Shown here one piece after another: positions 26,379 to 34,511 of a stretch of DNA of 64,000 nt (position 1 is its first letter; every line of letters starts with the position of its first letter). The notes beneath the pieces were generated by a model, which saw nothing but the letters and a program-made list of their open reading frames with translations, did no database searches and was not told the origin of the DNA. The stretch covers positions 1 to 64,000 of the forward strand of contig CAZNRY010000001.1 in NCBI GenBank assembly GCA_964575675.1. The letters run 5' to 3'. The DNA is from CAZNRY01 sp964575675. GTDB taxonomy: Bacteria > Eisenbacteria > RBG-16-71-46 > CAIMUX01 > VGJL01. The position numbers were made by a program, and so were the translations under genes.

Positions 26379-26711
26379 ATGAGCGACCTGTTGCATGTGA
26401 GCGACGCGAATTACGACGAGATGGTCGCCAAGGGCGAGAGGCCGGCGCTGCTCGACTTCGGGGCGACCTGGTGCGGACCGTGCAAGGCGTTGGAGTCGGC
26501 GATCGCGGCGCTGGCGAAGGAGTACGGGGATCGGGTCGCTGTAGCCAAGCTCGACATCGATGAAGCCCCTCAGACGGCCCAGCGTTTCGGGATCATGGCG
26601 GTGCCGACCGTCATACTCCTGAAGGGTGGCAAGGAGGTTCATCGCTTCACCGGCGTTCAGTCGAAGGAAAAGATCGCCTCTCTGATCGAAAGTCATCTAC
26701 TGGCGGGGTAG
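26379..26711 (+). CDS. trxA: Thioredoxin
   Basis: 110 residues with the classic active site ATWCGPCKALE near residue 32 and the cis-proline strand MAVPTVILLKGGKEV. Asp in LLDFGATW corresponds to the buried acid of thioredoxin. It reduces disulfides in the cytosol and would be the electron donor for DsbD, encoded 5 kb upstream. GGAGGAAG precedes the ATG. No signal peptide is present. The next gene starts 12 bases after the stop. Confidence 0.94.
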   Translation: MSDLLHVSDANYDEMVAKGERPALLDFGATWCGPCKALESAIAALAKEYGDRVAVAKLDIDEAPQTAQRFGIMAVPTVILLKGGKEVHRFTGVQSKEKIASLIESHLLAG

Positions 26712-26723
26712 GAGGATCTCCAC

Positions 26724-29246
26724 ATGCGGCGCGGTTTTCGGCGTGCCGGGGCTGGGGCGGGGCTGCTCATCCTACTTCTCCTCGGGGCTGGGAGCCCGCG
26801 CGCCGGGCGGGCCGATGCGGGGCTGCCGGCCGAGCCGTCGCCGGGCACGGCGCCGGACCGGCCGGTACTGATCCGGATCGCGACGGACGACCACGACGCT
26901 CTTGCCCGACTCGCGCATTCCGCAGCTCCCCCCATCTCCGTCCGGGACGGTTACGCCCTCGCCTGGGGACCCGAAAGCGCGCTCCCGCTGATCCGCACGA
27001 GCGGACTCAAGGCCGAGATCCTGGCCGAGCGACTCCCCGGCCGCGGCTATGCCTTCGTCTATACCGATCAAGGCGGGCGAGCGGGAAGAGGCGTTCCCCT
27101 CGAAAGCCTGGGACGGGTGCTCTACCGAGGTCCCCACACGGCCGTTCTGGAGCATGTCGTCGGGACGGAAGGGGCGATCGGGGAGTCGTACGTCTTCGTC
27201 CCCGTCCGCGACCGCCCGATCGTGCTTCCGCCGGCTCGTCCTTCCTTCCGCATTCCGTCGCCCGGGGAATCGGACCCGCTCATCGCTTGGTGCGTCGGTC
27301 AGGTGGATCTCGCCGAGATCGAGGCGAGGGCCGGGGCCCTTCAGGATTTCGGCACGCGCAGGAGCGAGAGCCCCCAAGGGCGCCTAGCGCAGCAGTACAT
27401 CCACGAGCGGTTTGGGTCGTACGGTCTGACCGACGTTACGGAATTCGACTACAACTCCTGGTGCGATGACGTCGTGGCGGTGCAACGCGGGGAGGTCACT
27501 CCGGACGAGATCTACGTGATAGGCGGCCATTACGACTCGTTCGCCTCCGGCGGACTGACCGCGCCCGGAGCGGACGACAACGCATCCGGCACCGTCGGGG
27601 TTCTCGAGGCGGCGCGGATCTTGTCCCGCTTGGAGTTCGAGGCGACGATCATCTACATCGGTTTCTCGGGCGAGGAACAGGGTCTGGTGGGGAGCAGGGC
27701 TTGGGCCGGCCATGCCAGGAGCCAAGGGCTCGACATTCGCGGAATGCTGAATCTCGACATGATCGGTTACGTGGCGCCGGGCGGCACGGCGGATCTCGAC
27801 CTGATCCTCCGCTCCGAATCGTCCTGGCTTCGCGATCTCATCGTGCAGACCGCCGGGATCTACCTGCCCGACTTCCCGGTCGTCGACGGATACCTCTTAC
27901 ACGGCGATTCGGACCACACGTCGTTCTTCGAGAACGGCTACTACTCCGTCTTTTTCTTCGAGGATTCGGCGCACTCGACCCCCCATATCCACACGACGCA
28001 GGACGTCATCGGGCCCTCGCTCAACAGCTTCGACTTCGTGCGCCGCAATGTGCAGGTCGCGGTCGCAACGCTCGCGACGATGGCGCGCCCGCTGCGCGTC
28101 CGGATCACACACACGCCGATTGCGGACCCCCCGGTCTCGGCCGACGGGTATCCGGTGCGGGCGCGGATCCAGAGCACGGCCCCCCTCGCGCAAGACAGCG
28201 TTCGGGTGCGATACGCCGTCGACAGGGGGGAGTTCACCTGGGCGCCGATGGCGCAGGTCGATGGCCAACCAGAGGGGTGGGCCGTAACGATCCCCAAGCA
28301 GGCTCCCGGGCGACATGTCCAGTACGCGATCCGGGCGCGCGATATCGAAGGGCGCCTCGGTGAGGCGCCCTTTCAAGGGACGCACGGTTTCACGGTCGGC
28401 TTGGCCCCCGTCTTCGCCGACAGTTTCGATGTCGACAACGGCTGGACGGTCGGCGCGCCGGGGGACTCGGCGGTGACGGGCATCTGGGTGCGTGCCGAGC
28501 CGGTCGGAACGGAGGCGCAACCCGGAACCGACGCGCAGGGAGATACGAGCGGGTTCTGCTTCGTGACGGGAAATGGGATCCCCGGCGGCGAGTCGGGCGA
28601 CGCGGACGTCGATGGCGGCCGGACGAGCCTCACCTCGCCGCGGTTCGATCTTGCCGGCGCTCGGGACGTGCGGATCCAGTACGCCCGCTGGTACGTCGAT
28701 GACACGCGGCAGGACGACACCCTGCGTGTCTATCTTTCCAACGATGACGGCGCGACATGGAAGCTCGTTCAGTCCGTCGGGCGGTCGGAGCCGCTGTGGA
28801 GATTGAGCGCCATCGAGGGAATGGGCCTGATCCCCGCCCCGACGGATAGGATGCGGTTGCGCTTCGTTGCCGAGGACGTCGGAGGCGCCTCGCTCATCGA
28901 GGCAGCGATCGACGATGTCGTGATCAAGGCCGTGATCTTGCCGCCGGAGCCGCCCTCTTCCGCGCGGATCGTCTCGGCAGGACCCCTTCCGATGCAGTCC
29001 GGCGGGGGAGGCTTGAGAATCGCTTACGACCTCACCATCGGCGAGACGGCCTCCTTGGCCGTCTACGATCTCCAGGGACGGAGGATCGCAAGCTTGCGCG
29101 GCGTCCCCTCCGGCGCCGGGCGACATGAAGCGGCATGGGACGGGCGCGACGACAAGGGCAGATCGGTCGCCGCAGGCATCTACTTCCTGCGCCTCGATGC
29201 ATCCGGCGAGCCGGCGGGATCCGTCCGGATCCCGGTCGTGCGTTGA
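26724..29246 (+). CDS. Secreted M28 family metallopeptidase with FlgD-like C-terminal sorting domain
   Basis: 840 residues. A signal peptide (about 1-30) precedes a propeptide-like region. The M28 zinc-peptidase domain (about 210-450) has all ligands: GGHYDS (His), GADDNASG (bridging Asp), FSGEEQGL (catalytic and zinc Glu), LNLDMIGY (Asp) and DSDHTSFFE (His). Beta-sandwich regions follow, and the last 75 residues form a FlgD-like Ig/T9SS-type domain (AVYDLQGRRIASL, AAGIYFLRLDASG) ending in Arg. It is likely an extracellular or surface aminopeptidase. It lies between thioredoxin and a PfkB kinase on the same strand. Confidence 0.9.
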   Translation: MRRGFRRAGAGAGLLILLLLGAGSPRAGRADAGLPAEPSPGTAPDRPVLIRIATDDHDALARLAHSAAPPISVRDGYALAWGPESALPLIRTSGLKAEILAERLPGRGYAFVYTDQGGRAGRGVPLESLGRVLYRGPHTAVLEHVVGTEGAIGESYVFVPVRDRPIVLPPARPSFRIPSPGESDPLIAWCVGQVDLAEIEARAGALQDFGTRRSESPQGRLAQQYIHERFGSYGLTDVTEFDYNSWCDDVVAVQRGEVTPDEIYVIGGHYDSFASGGLTAPGADDNASGTVGVLEAARILSRLEFEATIIYIGFSGEEQGLVGSRAWAGHARSQGLDIRGMLNLDMIGYVAPGGTADLDLILRSESSWLRDLIVQTAGIYLPDFPVVDGYLLHGDSDHTSFFENGYYSVFFFEDSAHSTPHIHTTQDVIGPSLNSFDFVRRNVQVAVATLATMARPLRVRITHTPIADPPVSADGYPVRARIQSTAPLAQDSVRVRYAVDRGEFTWAPMAQVDGQPEGWAVTIPKQAPGRHVQYAIRARDIEGRLGEAPFQGTHGFTVGLAPVFADSFDVDNGWTVGAPGDSAVTGIWVRAEPVGTEAQPGTDAQGDTSGFCFVTGNGIPGGESGDADVDGGRTSLTSPRFDLAGARDVRIQYARWYVDDTRQDDTLRVYLSNDDGATWKLVQSVGRSEPLWRLSAIEGMGLIPAPTDRMRLRFVAEDVGGASLIEAAIDDVVIKAVILPPEPPSSARIVSAGPLPMQSGGGGLRIAYDLTIGETASLAVYDLQGRRIASLRGVPSGAGRHEAAWDGRDDKGRSVAAGIYFLRLDASGEPAGSVRIPVVR

Positions 29247-29271
29247 GGCGGCTTCGCGCAGGCCCCCCGGA

Positions 29272-30129
29272 ATGTCCTCGGTGCAAAGACCCGTCCTGCT
29301 TCTGGCGCCTCTCTGCCGCGATGAGAACGTGGGCGCGGGAGGCCGCGCGATCGCGCGGGCCGGTGGGGCGGGGTTCTATGCGTCGTGGGCGCTTGCGAAA
29401 CTCGGAGCCAGGGCGATCCTGCACACGCCCCTGGCCGAGAGGGATCACGACCTGATTCGGTTCCTTCCCCGGGAGACGGAGGTCGTCATCCACCCTTCGC
29501 GCGAGACGACCTGCTTTCGCATCGAGGTCGATCCCCGAAACCTGAACAAGCGGAGCCTCTCGTTGCTCGCCGCGAGCGACCCGCTCGATCCCACGAGGCT
29601 CCACGGGATCGAGGACTCGGCCTACGTGTTCCTCGGCCCTCTTCTTCCGAATGACCTTTCTCCGGCGCTCGTCGAGGCTTTGCGGGGAACTTCGATTCCG
29701 ATCGACCTGGGCATCCAGGGACTCGTGAGAGGCGTCGATCGCTCGGGGAAGATCACACCCGCGGCCATGACGGGAATCTGGGGACTGCCGCCGCTGCGGG
29801 TGCTCGCGGGCGACGAGGCAGAGATCGCCCAGGCCGCGGGCACTTCGGACGTTGGCGCCGCCTCGCGGGCGCTCGCCGATGGCTTCGCGTGCGAGGTGAT
29901 CACGACGCGCGGGGACAGGGGAGCGTTGATCTTCGTGCGCGGGCGCGGCGAGCCTCTCGATGTGCCGGCCGTCCCGACGCGCGGTTCCGCGATGCATGCG
30001 GTCGGGCTTGGGGATACGTTTCTGGCCGTTTATGAATGGCACAGGCACCTCGGCGAGAATCCGGCCGATGCCGGCCTATGCGCCGCGACCGCCGCGTCGG
30101 AGTTGCTCGTCCGCGGACTCGGTCGCTAG
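29272..30129 (+). CDS. PfkB family carbohydrate kinase
   Basis: 285 residues from ATG 29272. N-terminal GGAGFYASWALAKLGA matches the PfkB substrate-binding start; VITTRGDRGALIF and the C-terminal GLGDTFLAVY (variant of GAGDxF with the catalytic Asp) complete the ribokinase fold. PfkB kinases phosphorylate sugars, nucleosides or related hydroxyls with ATP. The substrate cannot be deduced. It starts 25 bases after the M28 peptidase gene with only a weak ribosome site. Confidence 0.82.
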   Translation: MSSVQRPVLLLAPLCRDENVGAGGRAIARAGGAGFYASWALAKLGARAILHTPLAERDHDLIRFLPRETEVVIHPSRETTCFRIEVDPRNLNKRSLSLLAASDPLDPTRLHGIEDSAYVFLGPLLPNDLSPALVEALRGTSIPIDLGIQGLVRGVDRSGKITPAAMTGIWGLPPLRVLAGDEAEIAQAAGTSDVGAASRALADGFACEVITTRGDRGALIFVRGRGEPLDVPAVPTRGSAMHAVGLGDTFLAVYEWHRHLGENPADAGLCAATAASELLVRGLGR

Positions 30130-30179
30130 TGCCCGCGGCTCGTTCCCCATGTCCCTTCGCACGACTGGCTTCGGGGGTG

Positions 30180-30241
30180 TGGCCGGTTCCCGTAGGGTCA
30201 CGCCGCGAACGCGAATATAGCGACCCGGAGGGAACCGGCCA
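30180..30241. terminator. 62-bp two-stage hairpin between convergent genes
   Basis: TGGCCGGTTCCC (30180-30191) is exactly complementary to 30230-30241. After symmetric 3-base internal loops, GGGTC (30195-30199) pairs with GACCC (30222-30226). It sits between the convergent PfkB and acetyltransferase genes, where a bidirectional terminator would be placed, but it lacks T-runs. A REP-like element is the alternative. Confidence 0.45.
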
Positions 30242-30253
30242 GCACCCCCTCGC

Positions 30254-30290
30254 GCGTCGCGCTACGAGACATGGCTGCACTCCCGCGGGC
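30254..30290 (+). repeat. Dispersed intergenic repeat R2, copy 2
   Basis: This 37-bp segment matches 46-82 at 35 of 37 positions. Like copy 1, it lies a few bases beyond the stop of a minus-strand gene, in the same orientation. Confidence 0.6.
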
Positions 30291-30292
30291 GC

Positions 30293-30769
30293 TCAGAGCA
30301 GCATTTCGAGCTCGATCTCGTCGCGCAGCGGAATCCCCCCGATCCCGATCAAGGGGATCGACGGTTTGAGTCGGCGGGATACATCGAGGGCGTTTGCGTG
30401 GAGGGCCACGAGCACGAATCCAATCTTCTGGTAGAAGCGTAACGCCCCGAGGTTGTCGTTCGTGGTGATGAGCCAGAGACGGCGGCAGCCCGCCGCAACG
30501 GCCGCGCCCCGCACGGCTTCGATCAACGGCCGTCCGCCCCCGATGATCAAGCTGTTCAGGGAGACGACCTCGCATTGACCTTCCTCGAATCGGTAGGTCA
30601 CGAGACCGACGGGGGACCCATCGAGGATCGAGAGGAATGCAGGAAGCGCGTCCGCCTGATGCACGCGGCCGCGAGAGACGATCCGGGTCGCGTCCCAGTG
30701 CTCCTGGAGGAAGCGTTGCACCCAGGTGAGGTCGCCGGGTAGGACCGGTCGGGTCTCGAGAGTCGTCAT
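30293..30769 (-). CDS. GNAT family N-acetyltransferase
   Basis: 158 residues with the acetyl-CoA-binding core: strand SPVGLVTYRFEEGQCEVVSL, the Arg/Gly loop reduced to IIGGGRPLIEAVRGAA, and LITTNDNLGALRFYQKIGFVLVA, where the Asn and the Phe-Tyr pair are typical. The acceptor is unknown. It is a single gene flanked by convergent PfkB and divergent aminopeptidase. It has a good -35/-10 pair close upstream but no Shine-Dalgarno, which suggests a short or absent leader. Confidence 0.87.
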   Translation of the reverse strand: MTTLETRPVLPGDLTWVQRFLQEHWDATRIVSRGRVHQADALPAFLSILDGSPVGLVTYRFEEGQCEVVSLNSLIIGGGRPLIEAVRGAAVAAGCRRLWLITTNDNLGALRFYQKIGFVLVALHANALDVSRRLKPSIPLIGIGGIPLRDEIELEMLL

Positions 30770-30783
30770 CGGTTTCGGTCCCG

Positions 30784-30812
30784 AGGTTAGGGAGGAAGGG
30801 TCGAGGCGTCAA
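30784..30812 (-). promoter_or_regulatory. Sigma70-like promoter for the acetyltransferase gene
   Basis: On the minus strand TTGACG (30807-30812) and TAACCT (30784-30789) are separated by exactly 17 bases. The -10 ends 14 bases before the ATG. Confidence 0.5.
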
Positions 30813-30827
30813 CCCGGAGGTCGACAT

Positions 30828-30905
30828 GTGCGCTCACTCCGCGCATCTCGCTCGGCCGGCTGAGCGTACAGGGCGCCGGCTTCGCGAGCGCGCGGGTTCG
30901 CGCAC
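30828..30905 (+). repeat. Dispersed intergenic repeat R1, copy C
   Basis: From GTGCGCTCACTCC through GCGCATCTCGCTCGGCCGG this copy follows copy A. The core 30841-30891 matches 46 of 51 bases; the right end diverges. It lies between the divergent acetyltransferase and aminopeptidase promoters and overlaps neither gene. Confidence 0.6.
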
Positions 30906-30927
30906 AGGGCGCCGCTTCCCTCCGCGC

Positions 30928-30957
30928 TTGACTCCCCGCGCGGTGGCGGCGTAGGAA
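30928..30957 (+). promoter_or_regulatory. Sigma70-like promoter for the aminopeptidase gene
   Basis: TTGACT (30928-30933) and TAGGAA (30952-30957) are separated by 18 bases. The ATG follows at 30977 after a CGGGAGGG ribosome site. Confidence 0.5.
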
Positions 30958-30976
30958 GGTTTTTTCGGGAGGGAAC

Positions 30977-32200
30977 ATGAACACGAGACTCGACGAGAAG
31001 TACGCGGACGTCATCCTGAAGTGCGGCATCAATGTCCAACCCGGCCAGCCGGTCCTGATCCGGACCGAGCTCGCCCAGCGGGAGTTCGCGGCGGTCCTGA
31101 CCCGCCGCGCCTACGATCTCGGCGCTTGTTTCGTGCACCTGGTCTATCGCGACCCGCGGAACGATCGCGCGCGGATCGATCGGGGCCGGGAAGAGTACCT
31201 CGACTACGTCCCATCGTTCGTCCAGCCGACATTCAAGGTCTACCTCGACGAGAACTGGGCGAGCATCTCGCTCCTCGGCTCGGAAGACCCCGATGTCTTT
31301 GAGGGGATCGACTCCGCGAAGCTCGGGCGAGCGCAGAAAGCGGCCTCGATCGCCGCGCAGGAATGGCTCACGCGCGCCTCGGCGAACCACATCGCCTGGA
31401 ATGTCTGCCTCTATCCCACTGCCCGCTGGGCGGCGAAGGTCCTCGGTGGGGAGGATGGCTGGGAGGAGCGAATTTGGAAGGACCTCGCGCCGATCCTTCG
31501 TCTCGATGCTGATGACCCGGCCGCGGCCTGGGCGACGCAGGGGGCTGAGCTCAAGCGCCGCGCCTCCCACATGAACGACGCGAAGTTCGACGGGATTCGT
31601 TTCACCGGCCCCGGGACCGATCTGACCCTCGGCATGCAGCCCGACCGGGTCTTCCTCGGAGGGGGCGGATTGGCGAAGGACGGGCGGCACTTCATGCCGA
31701 ACATTCCGACCGAGGAGATCTTCAGCGCGCCCGATTGCGCGCGCGCGGAGGGAACGGTCCGGTGCACGCGTCCCGTCGAGATCATGGGGACGAACGTCGA
31801 TGGGGTGTGGCTCAAGTTTGAGGACGGCGCCGTCGTCGACGCGGGCGCCGAAAAGAATGCGCCCGTCCTCGATCAGCTCCTGAAGGTCGACGATCGGGCG
31901 CGGTACCTGGGCGAGATCGCGCTCGTTGGGACCGATTCCCCGATCTACCGGAGCGGCCGGATCTTTCACAATATTCTCTTCGATGAGAACGCCGCCTGCC
32001 ACATCGCGCTCGGCAACGGCTACCCGAAGTGCGTCGAGGGGGGCACGGAGATGACCAAGGAAGAGCTGGCCACGCGCGGCTGCAACGTTTCGCTCGTCCA
32101 CGTCGATCTCATGATCGGGTCGGACGAGGTCTCCGTCAGCGGCATCCGCGGCGACGGGACTGAAGAGCTGATCATCGACAAGGGACGGTTCGCGATCTAA
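30977..32200 (+). CDS. Aminopeptidase, M29 (thermophilic aminopeptidase) family
   Basis: 407 residues, the usual M29 length. The N-terminal substrate domain starts DEKYADVILKCGINVQPGQPVLIR. Metal ligands are recognisable: Glu in NIPTEEIFSAP, Glu in LGEIALV, His in DENAACHIALG, and the His/Asp pair in VHVDLMIGSDEV. These are two-metal exopeptidases of broad specificity acting in the cytosol. A good promoter and CGGGAGGG precede the ATG. A small DUF4177 gene follows 71 bases downstream. Confidence 0.93.
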   Translation: MNTRLDEKYADVILKCGINVQPGQPVLIRTELAQREFAAVLTRRAYDLGACFVHLVYRDPRNDRARIDRGREEYLDYVPSFVQPTFKVYLDENWASISLLGSEDPDVFEGIDSAKLGRAQKAASIAAQEWLTRASANHIAWNVCLYPTARWAAKVLGGEDGWEERIWKDLAPILRLDADDPAAAWATQGAELKRRASHMNDAKFDGIRFTGPGTDLTLGMQPDRVFLGGGGLAKDGRHFMPNIPTEEIFSAPDCARAEGTVRCTRPVEIMGTNVDGVWLKFEDGAVVDAGAEKNAPVLDQLLKVDDRARYLGEIALVGTDSPIYRSGRIFHNILFDENAACHIALGNGYPKCVEGGTEMTKEELATRGCNVSLVHVDLMIGSDEVSVSGIRGDGTEELIIDKGRFAI

Positions 32201-32271
32201 GCCGGGCCGCGCGCGGGTCGCGGGAGCGATGCCCGCGGACCGTGGATCGCGGCTCGCGCGTGGAGGGTGTG

Positions 32272-32463
32272 ATGAAGCAATACAAAGTCCTGACGATGAA
32301 GGAGAAGTTCCTGCCGGGCCGGTTCGACCCCGAGGCGATGGAGGCGGTCTTGAATTCTCATGCGTCCGAGGGGTGGATCGTGAAGGCGATGGCGACCGCG
32401 AAGATNNNNNNNNNNCCGGTGCACCGCGAGGAGCTGGTCGTCATCCTCGAGCGGGAAAAGTGA
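32272..32463 (+). CDS. DUF4177 family small protein, interrupted by an assembly gap
   Basis: About 63 residues from ATG 32272 (GGAGGG upstream), beginning MKQYKVLTMKEKFLPGRFD and continuing SEGWIVKAMATAK. This is the typical DUF4177 start, with its FDP and ASEGW blocks. Ten N at 32406-32415 fall in the normally Gly-rich loop; the frame resumes with REELVVILEREK, the conserved end. The true loop length is therefore unknown. Function is unknown. Its TGA overlaps the GTG start of the next gene. Confidence 0.8.
   Translation: MKQYKVLTMKEKFLPGRFDPEAMEAVLNSHASEGWIVKAMATAKXXXXPVHREELVVILEREK
32406..32415. other. Assembly gap (10 N)
   Basis: Ten undetermined bases lie inside the DUF4177 gene. The number may be a scaffolding placeholder; reading frames on both sides agree with a gap length of 10 modulo 3. 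Confidence 0.98.
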
Positions 32464-34487
32464 TCTCGCCGCGCGCGGTTCTCTCCCTTCTTTTCTGCCT
32501 CCTTGCCGGCGCCGTCGCCCGAGATGCGCAGGGCGGCCCGCCGTTTCGCGATCCGGTGGCGGACGGCTACATCGAGACGCAGAGCGGGATCACCAATCTC
32601 TACAGCCAGGAGATGCTGCTCCGCTGCGTGGGGGATGGGGGATCGGAAGGTCTCTCCATCGACCTGTCGCGCGAGCGCAGACTGCTCGACGGGACCGTGG
32701 TCGACCCATCACGAATCGCAGGACGAGCCTGGGTTGCCCCGTATCCATTCGCCGGATCTGCGACCCGGTGGGACGTCTATCAGTTCCTGGCCGCCTCCGC
32801 TATCCGAGAGGGCCGCGCGACACTTTCGATTGCGAGGCTGCGCAACGAGAGCGACACGGGATGGGAACGGCGCGGTCAGATCGTCGTCCGCCTCGAGCTC
32901 AGTCTTGCGCTCGATGGACCGGACCGCCCGCTCGGCACCTACGAATTCCTCGTGGGCTTCGCCAAGGATGGCGAGACCTATCGGAAGGGCGTCACCGTCA
33001 CAGAAGGTCCGTTCGTTGGATTGATCCAAAGCGACTCGCCCGACCGGATCGCGATCGCCCTGCGCACGGAACCGGAAGCTCCGGTCGTTGTCGAGGTGCG
33101 GCGCGTGGACGGAGCGGAGGGAGCCACCCGCACGATCCGTCGTTTCGAGAGCGCGGCCGCGCGCAAGCACGAGATCCTATTGACCGGGCTCACTCCAGAC
33201 ACCGACTACAGCTACCGGATCGAGACGGGGGGATGGATGAGCGGCGCCTACTCCTTCCGCACGGCTCCCCCGAAGGGAGAGGGGAGGGTCCGTTTCGCCT
33301 TCGCCGGCGACAGCCGCCAGGGTGTGGGGGGTGGCGCGAAGGCGTTCATGGGGGTCGATGCGCTGATCCTCGAACGAGAGCTCCATGAAGCGTGGAGCAA
33401 AGGCGCCGCGTTCTGGATCCAGGGCGGAGATCTGGTGAACGGCTATACGACGGAAGTCGACGACTTCCGCGCGCAGTTGCGGGCGTTCAAGTGGGCCGCT
33501 TCCTCCTTCCTTCACGAGAGGCCGATCTACGCGGGCGTGGGGAACCACGACGCCGTGATCCGCTCCTTCGAGAAGGGGTCGGCGGCAAGCGGTTCCGATG
33601 AAGAGATCGTCTTGGACCGGTGGCCCTACGAGAGCGAGAGTTCCGAGGCGATCTTCGCCGACGAGTTCGTCCATCCCGAGAACGGGCCCGAGGTGACGGA
33701 CCCGCGGCGCCCCAGCTATCGGGAGACGGTCTACTCGTTCCAATACGGGCCGGTGCGGATCGTGGTCCTGAACAACAACTACTGGGTCTCGACCGCGGCT
33801 GCCCAAGTCGGCGGCGCGCCGGAAGGATGGTTCCTTCCCGATCAGATGGAGTGGCTCGAACGCGAGCTCGAGTCCGCCGACGCCGATCGAACGGTGAGCC
33901 ACGTTCTTCTCTGCATGCACGAGCCGGTCTTCCCGAACAGCGCGCACCTGGACGACGCGATGTGGTATTTCGGTGACGACCGCGTCCGCGGCTGGTCGGC
34001 CGATCCCGCCACCGGAGAACTGAAGCCGGACGGCGCGGGTTTGATCGAGATCCGAAACGACCTGGTCCGCATGGCGGCGCGGAGCCGGAAGGTCGTCGCG
34101 ATCCTGACGAGCGACGAGCACAGCTACAGCCGCATCCTGATCACGCCGGAGACTCCGGCAGGGGACCCGGCGCGCGACGATCGAGACGGCGACGGGAAGC
34201 TCGACGCAGACCCACTCTCCGTCATCCCGGGACTGAGTCGCCCTGTCTGGTACATCATCAGCGGCGGCGGGGGCGCCCCGAACTACGCGGAAGAGAAGTC
34301 GCCCTGGAACGAGTGGTGGAAGGCGCATCCCGAAATGTGCCCGGCGGCCGAAGGGTGCTACCGGTTCTCGATGCTCTACCACTGGCTTCTCTTCGACGCG
34401 GACGAGAATGCAATCGCCCTCGAGGTCTATACGGATCGAGGAGATCTCATCGACCGCGTGGCGAATCTCGGCGCGGGCGGGCGTTAG
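32460..34487 (+). CDS. Secreted purple-acid-phosphatase-like metallophosphoesterase
   Basis: 675 residues from GTG 32460, which overlaps the DUF4177 stop. A signal peptide is clear (ISPRAVLSLLFCLLAGAVA). A fibronectin-type/PAP N-terminal domain (about 165-270) precedes the calcineurin-like domain, with metal motifs AFAGDSRQG, IQGGDLVNG, GVGNHDA, CMHEPVF and TSDEHSYSR. An acidic loop DDRDGDGKLDADP looks like a calcium-binding EF-hand/dockerin-type loop inserted late in the domain. It would hydrolyse phosphate esters outside the cytoplasm. No C-terminal sorting domain is evident. Confidence 0.85.
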   Translation: MISPRAVLSLLFCLLAGAVARDAQGGPPFRDPVADGYIETQSGITNLYSQEMLLRCVGDGGSEGLSIDLSRERRLLDGTVVDPSRIAGRAWVAPYPFAGSATRWDVYQFLAASAIREGRATLSIARLRNESDTGWERRGQIVVRLELSLALDGPDRPLGTYEFLVGFAKDGETYRKGVTVTEGPFVGLIQSDSPDRIAIALRTEPEAPVVVEVRRVDGAEGATRTIRRFESAAARKHEILLTGLTPDTDYSYRIETGGWMSGAYSFRTAPPKGEGRVRFAFAGDSRQGVGGGAKAFMGVDALILERELHEAWSKGAAFWIQGGDLVNGYTTEVDDFRAQLRAFKWAASSFLHERPIYAGVGNHDAVIRSFEKGSAASGSDEEIVLDRWPYESESSEAIFADEFVHPENGPEVTDPRRPSYRETVYSFQYGPVRIVVLNNNYWVSTAAAQVGGAPEGWFLPDQMEWLERELESADADRTVSHVLLCMHEPVFPNSAHLDDAMWYFGDDRVRGWSADPATGELKPDGAGLIEIRNDLVRMAARSRKVVAILTSDEHSYSRILITPETPAGDPARDDRDGDGKLDADPLSVIPGLSRPVWYIISGGGGAPNYAEEKSPWNEWWKAHPEMCPAAEGCYRFSMLYHWLLFDADENAIALEVYTDRGDLIDRVANLGAGGR

Positions 34488-34511
34488 TCGGATTCGAGTC
34501 CCGCGGTCCCC

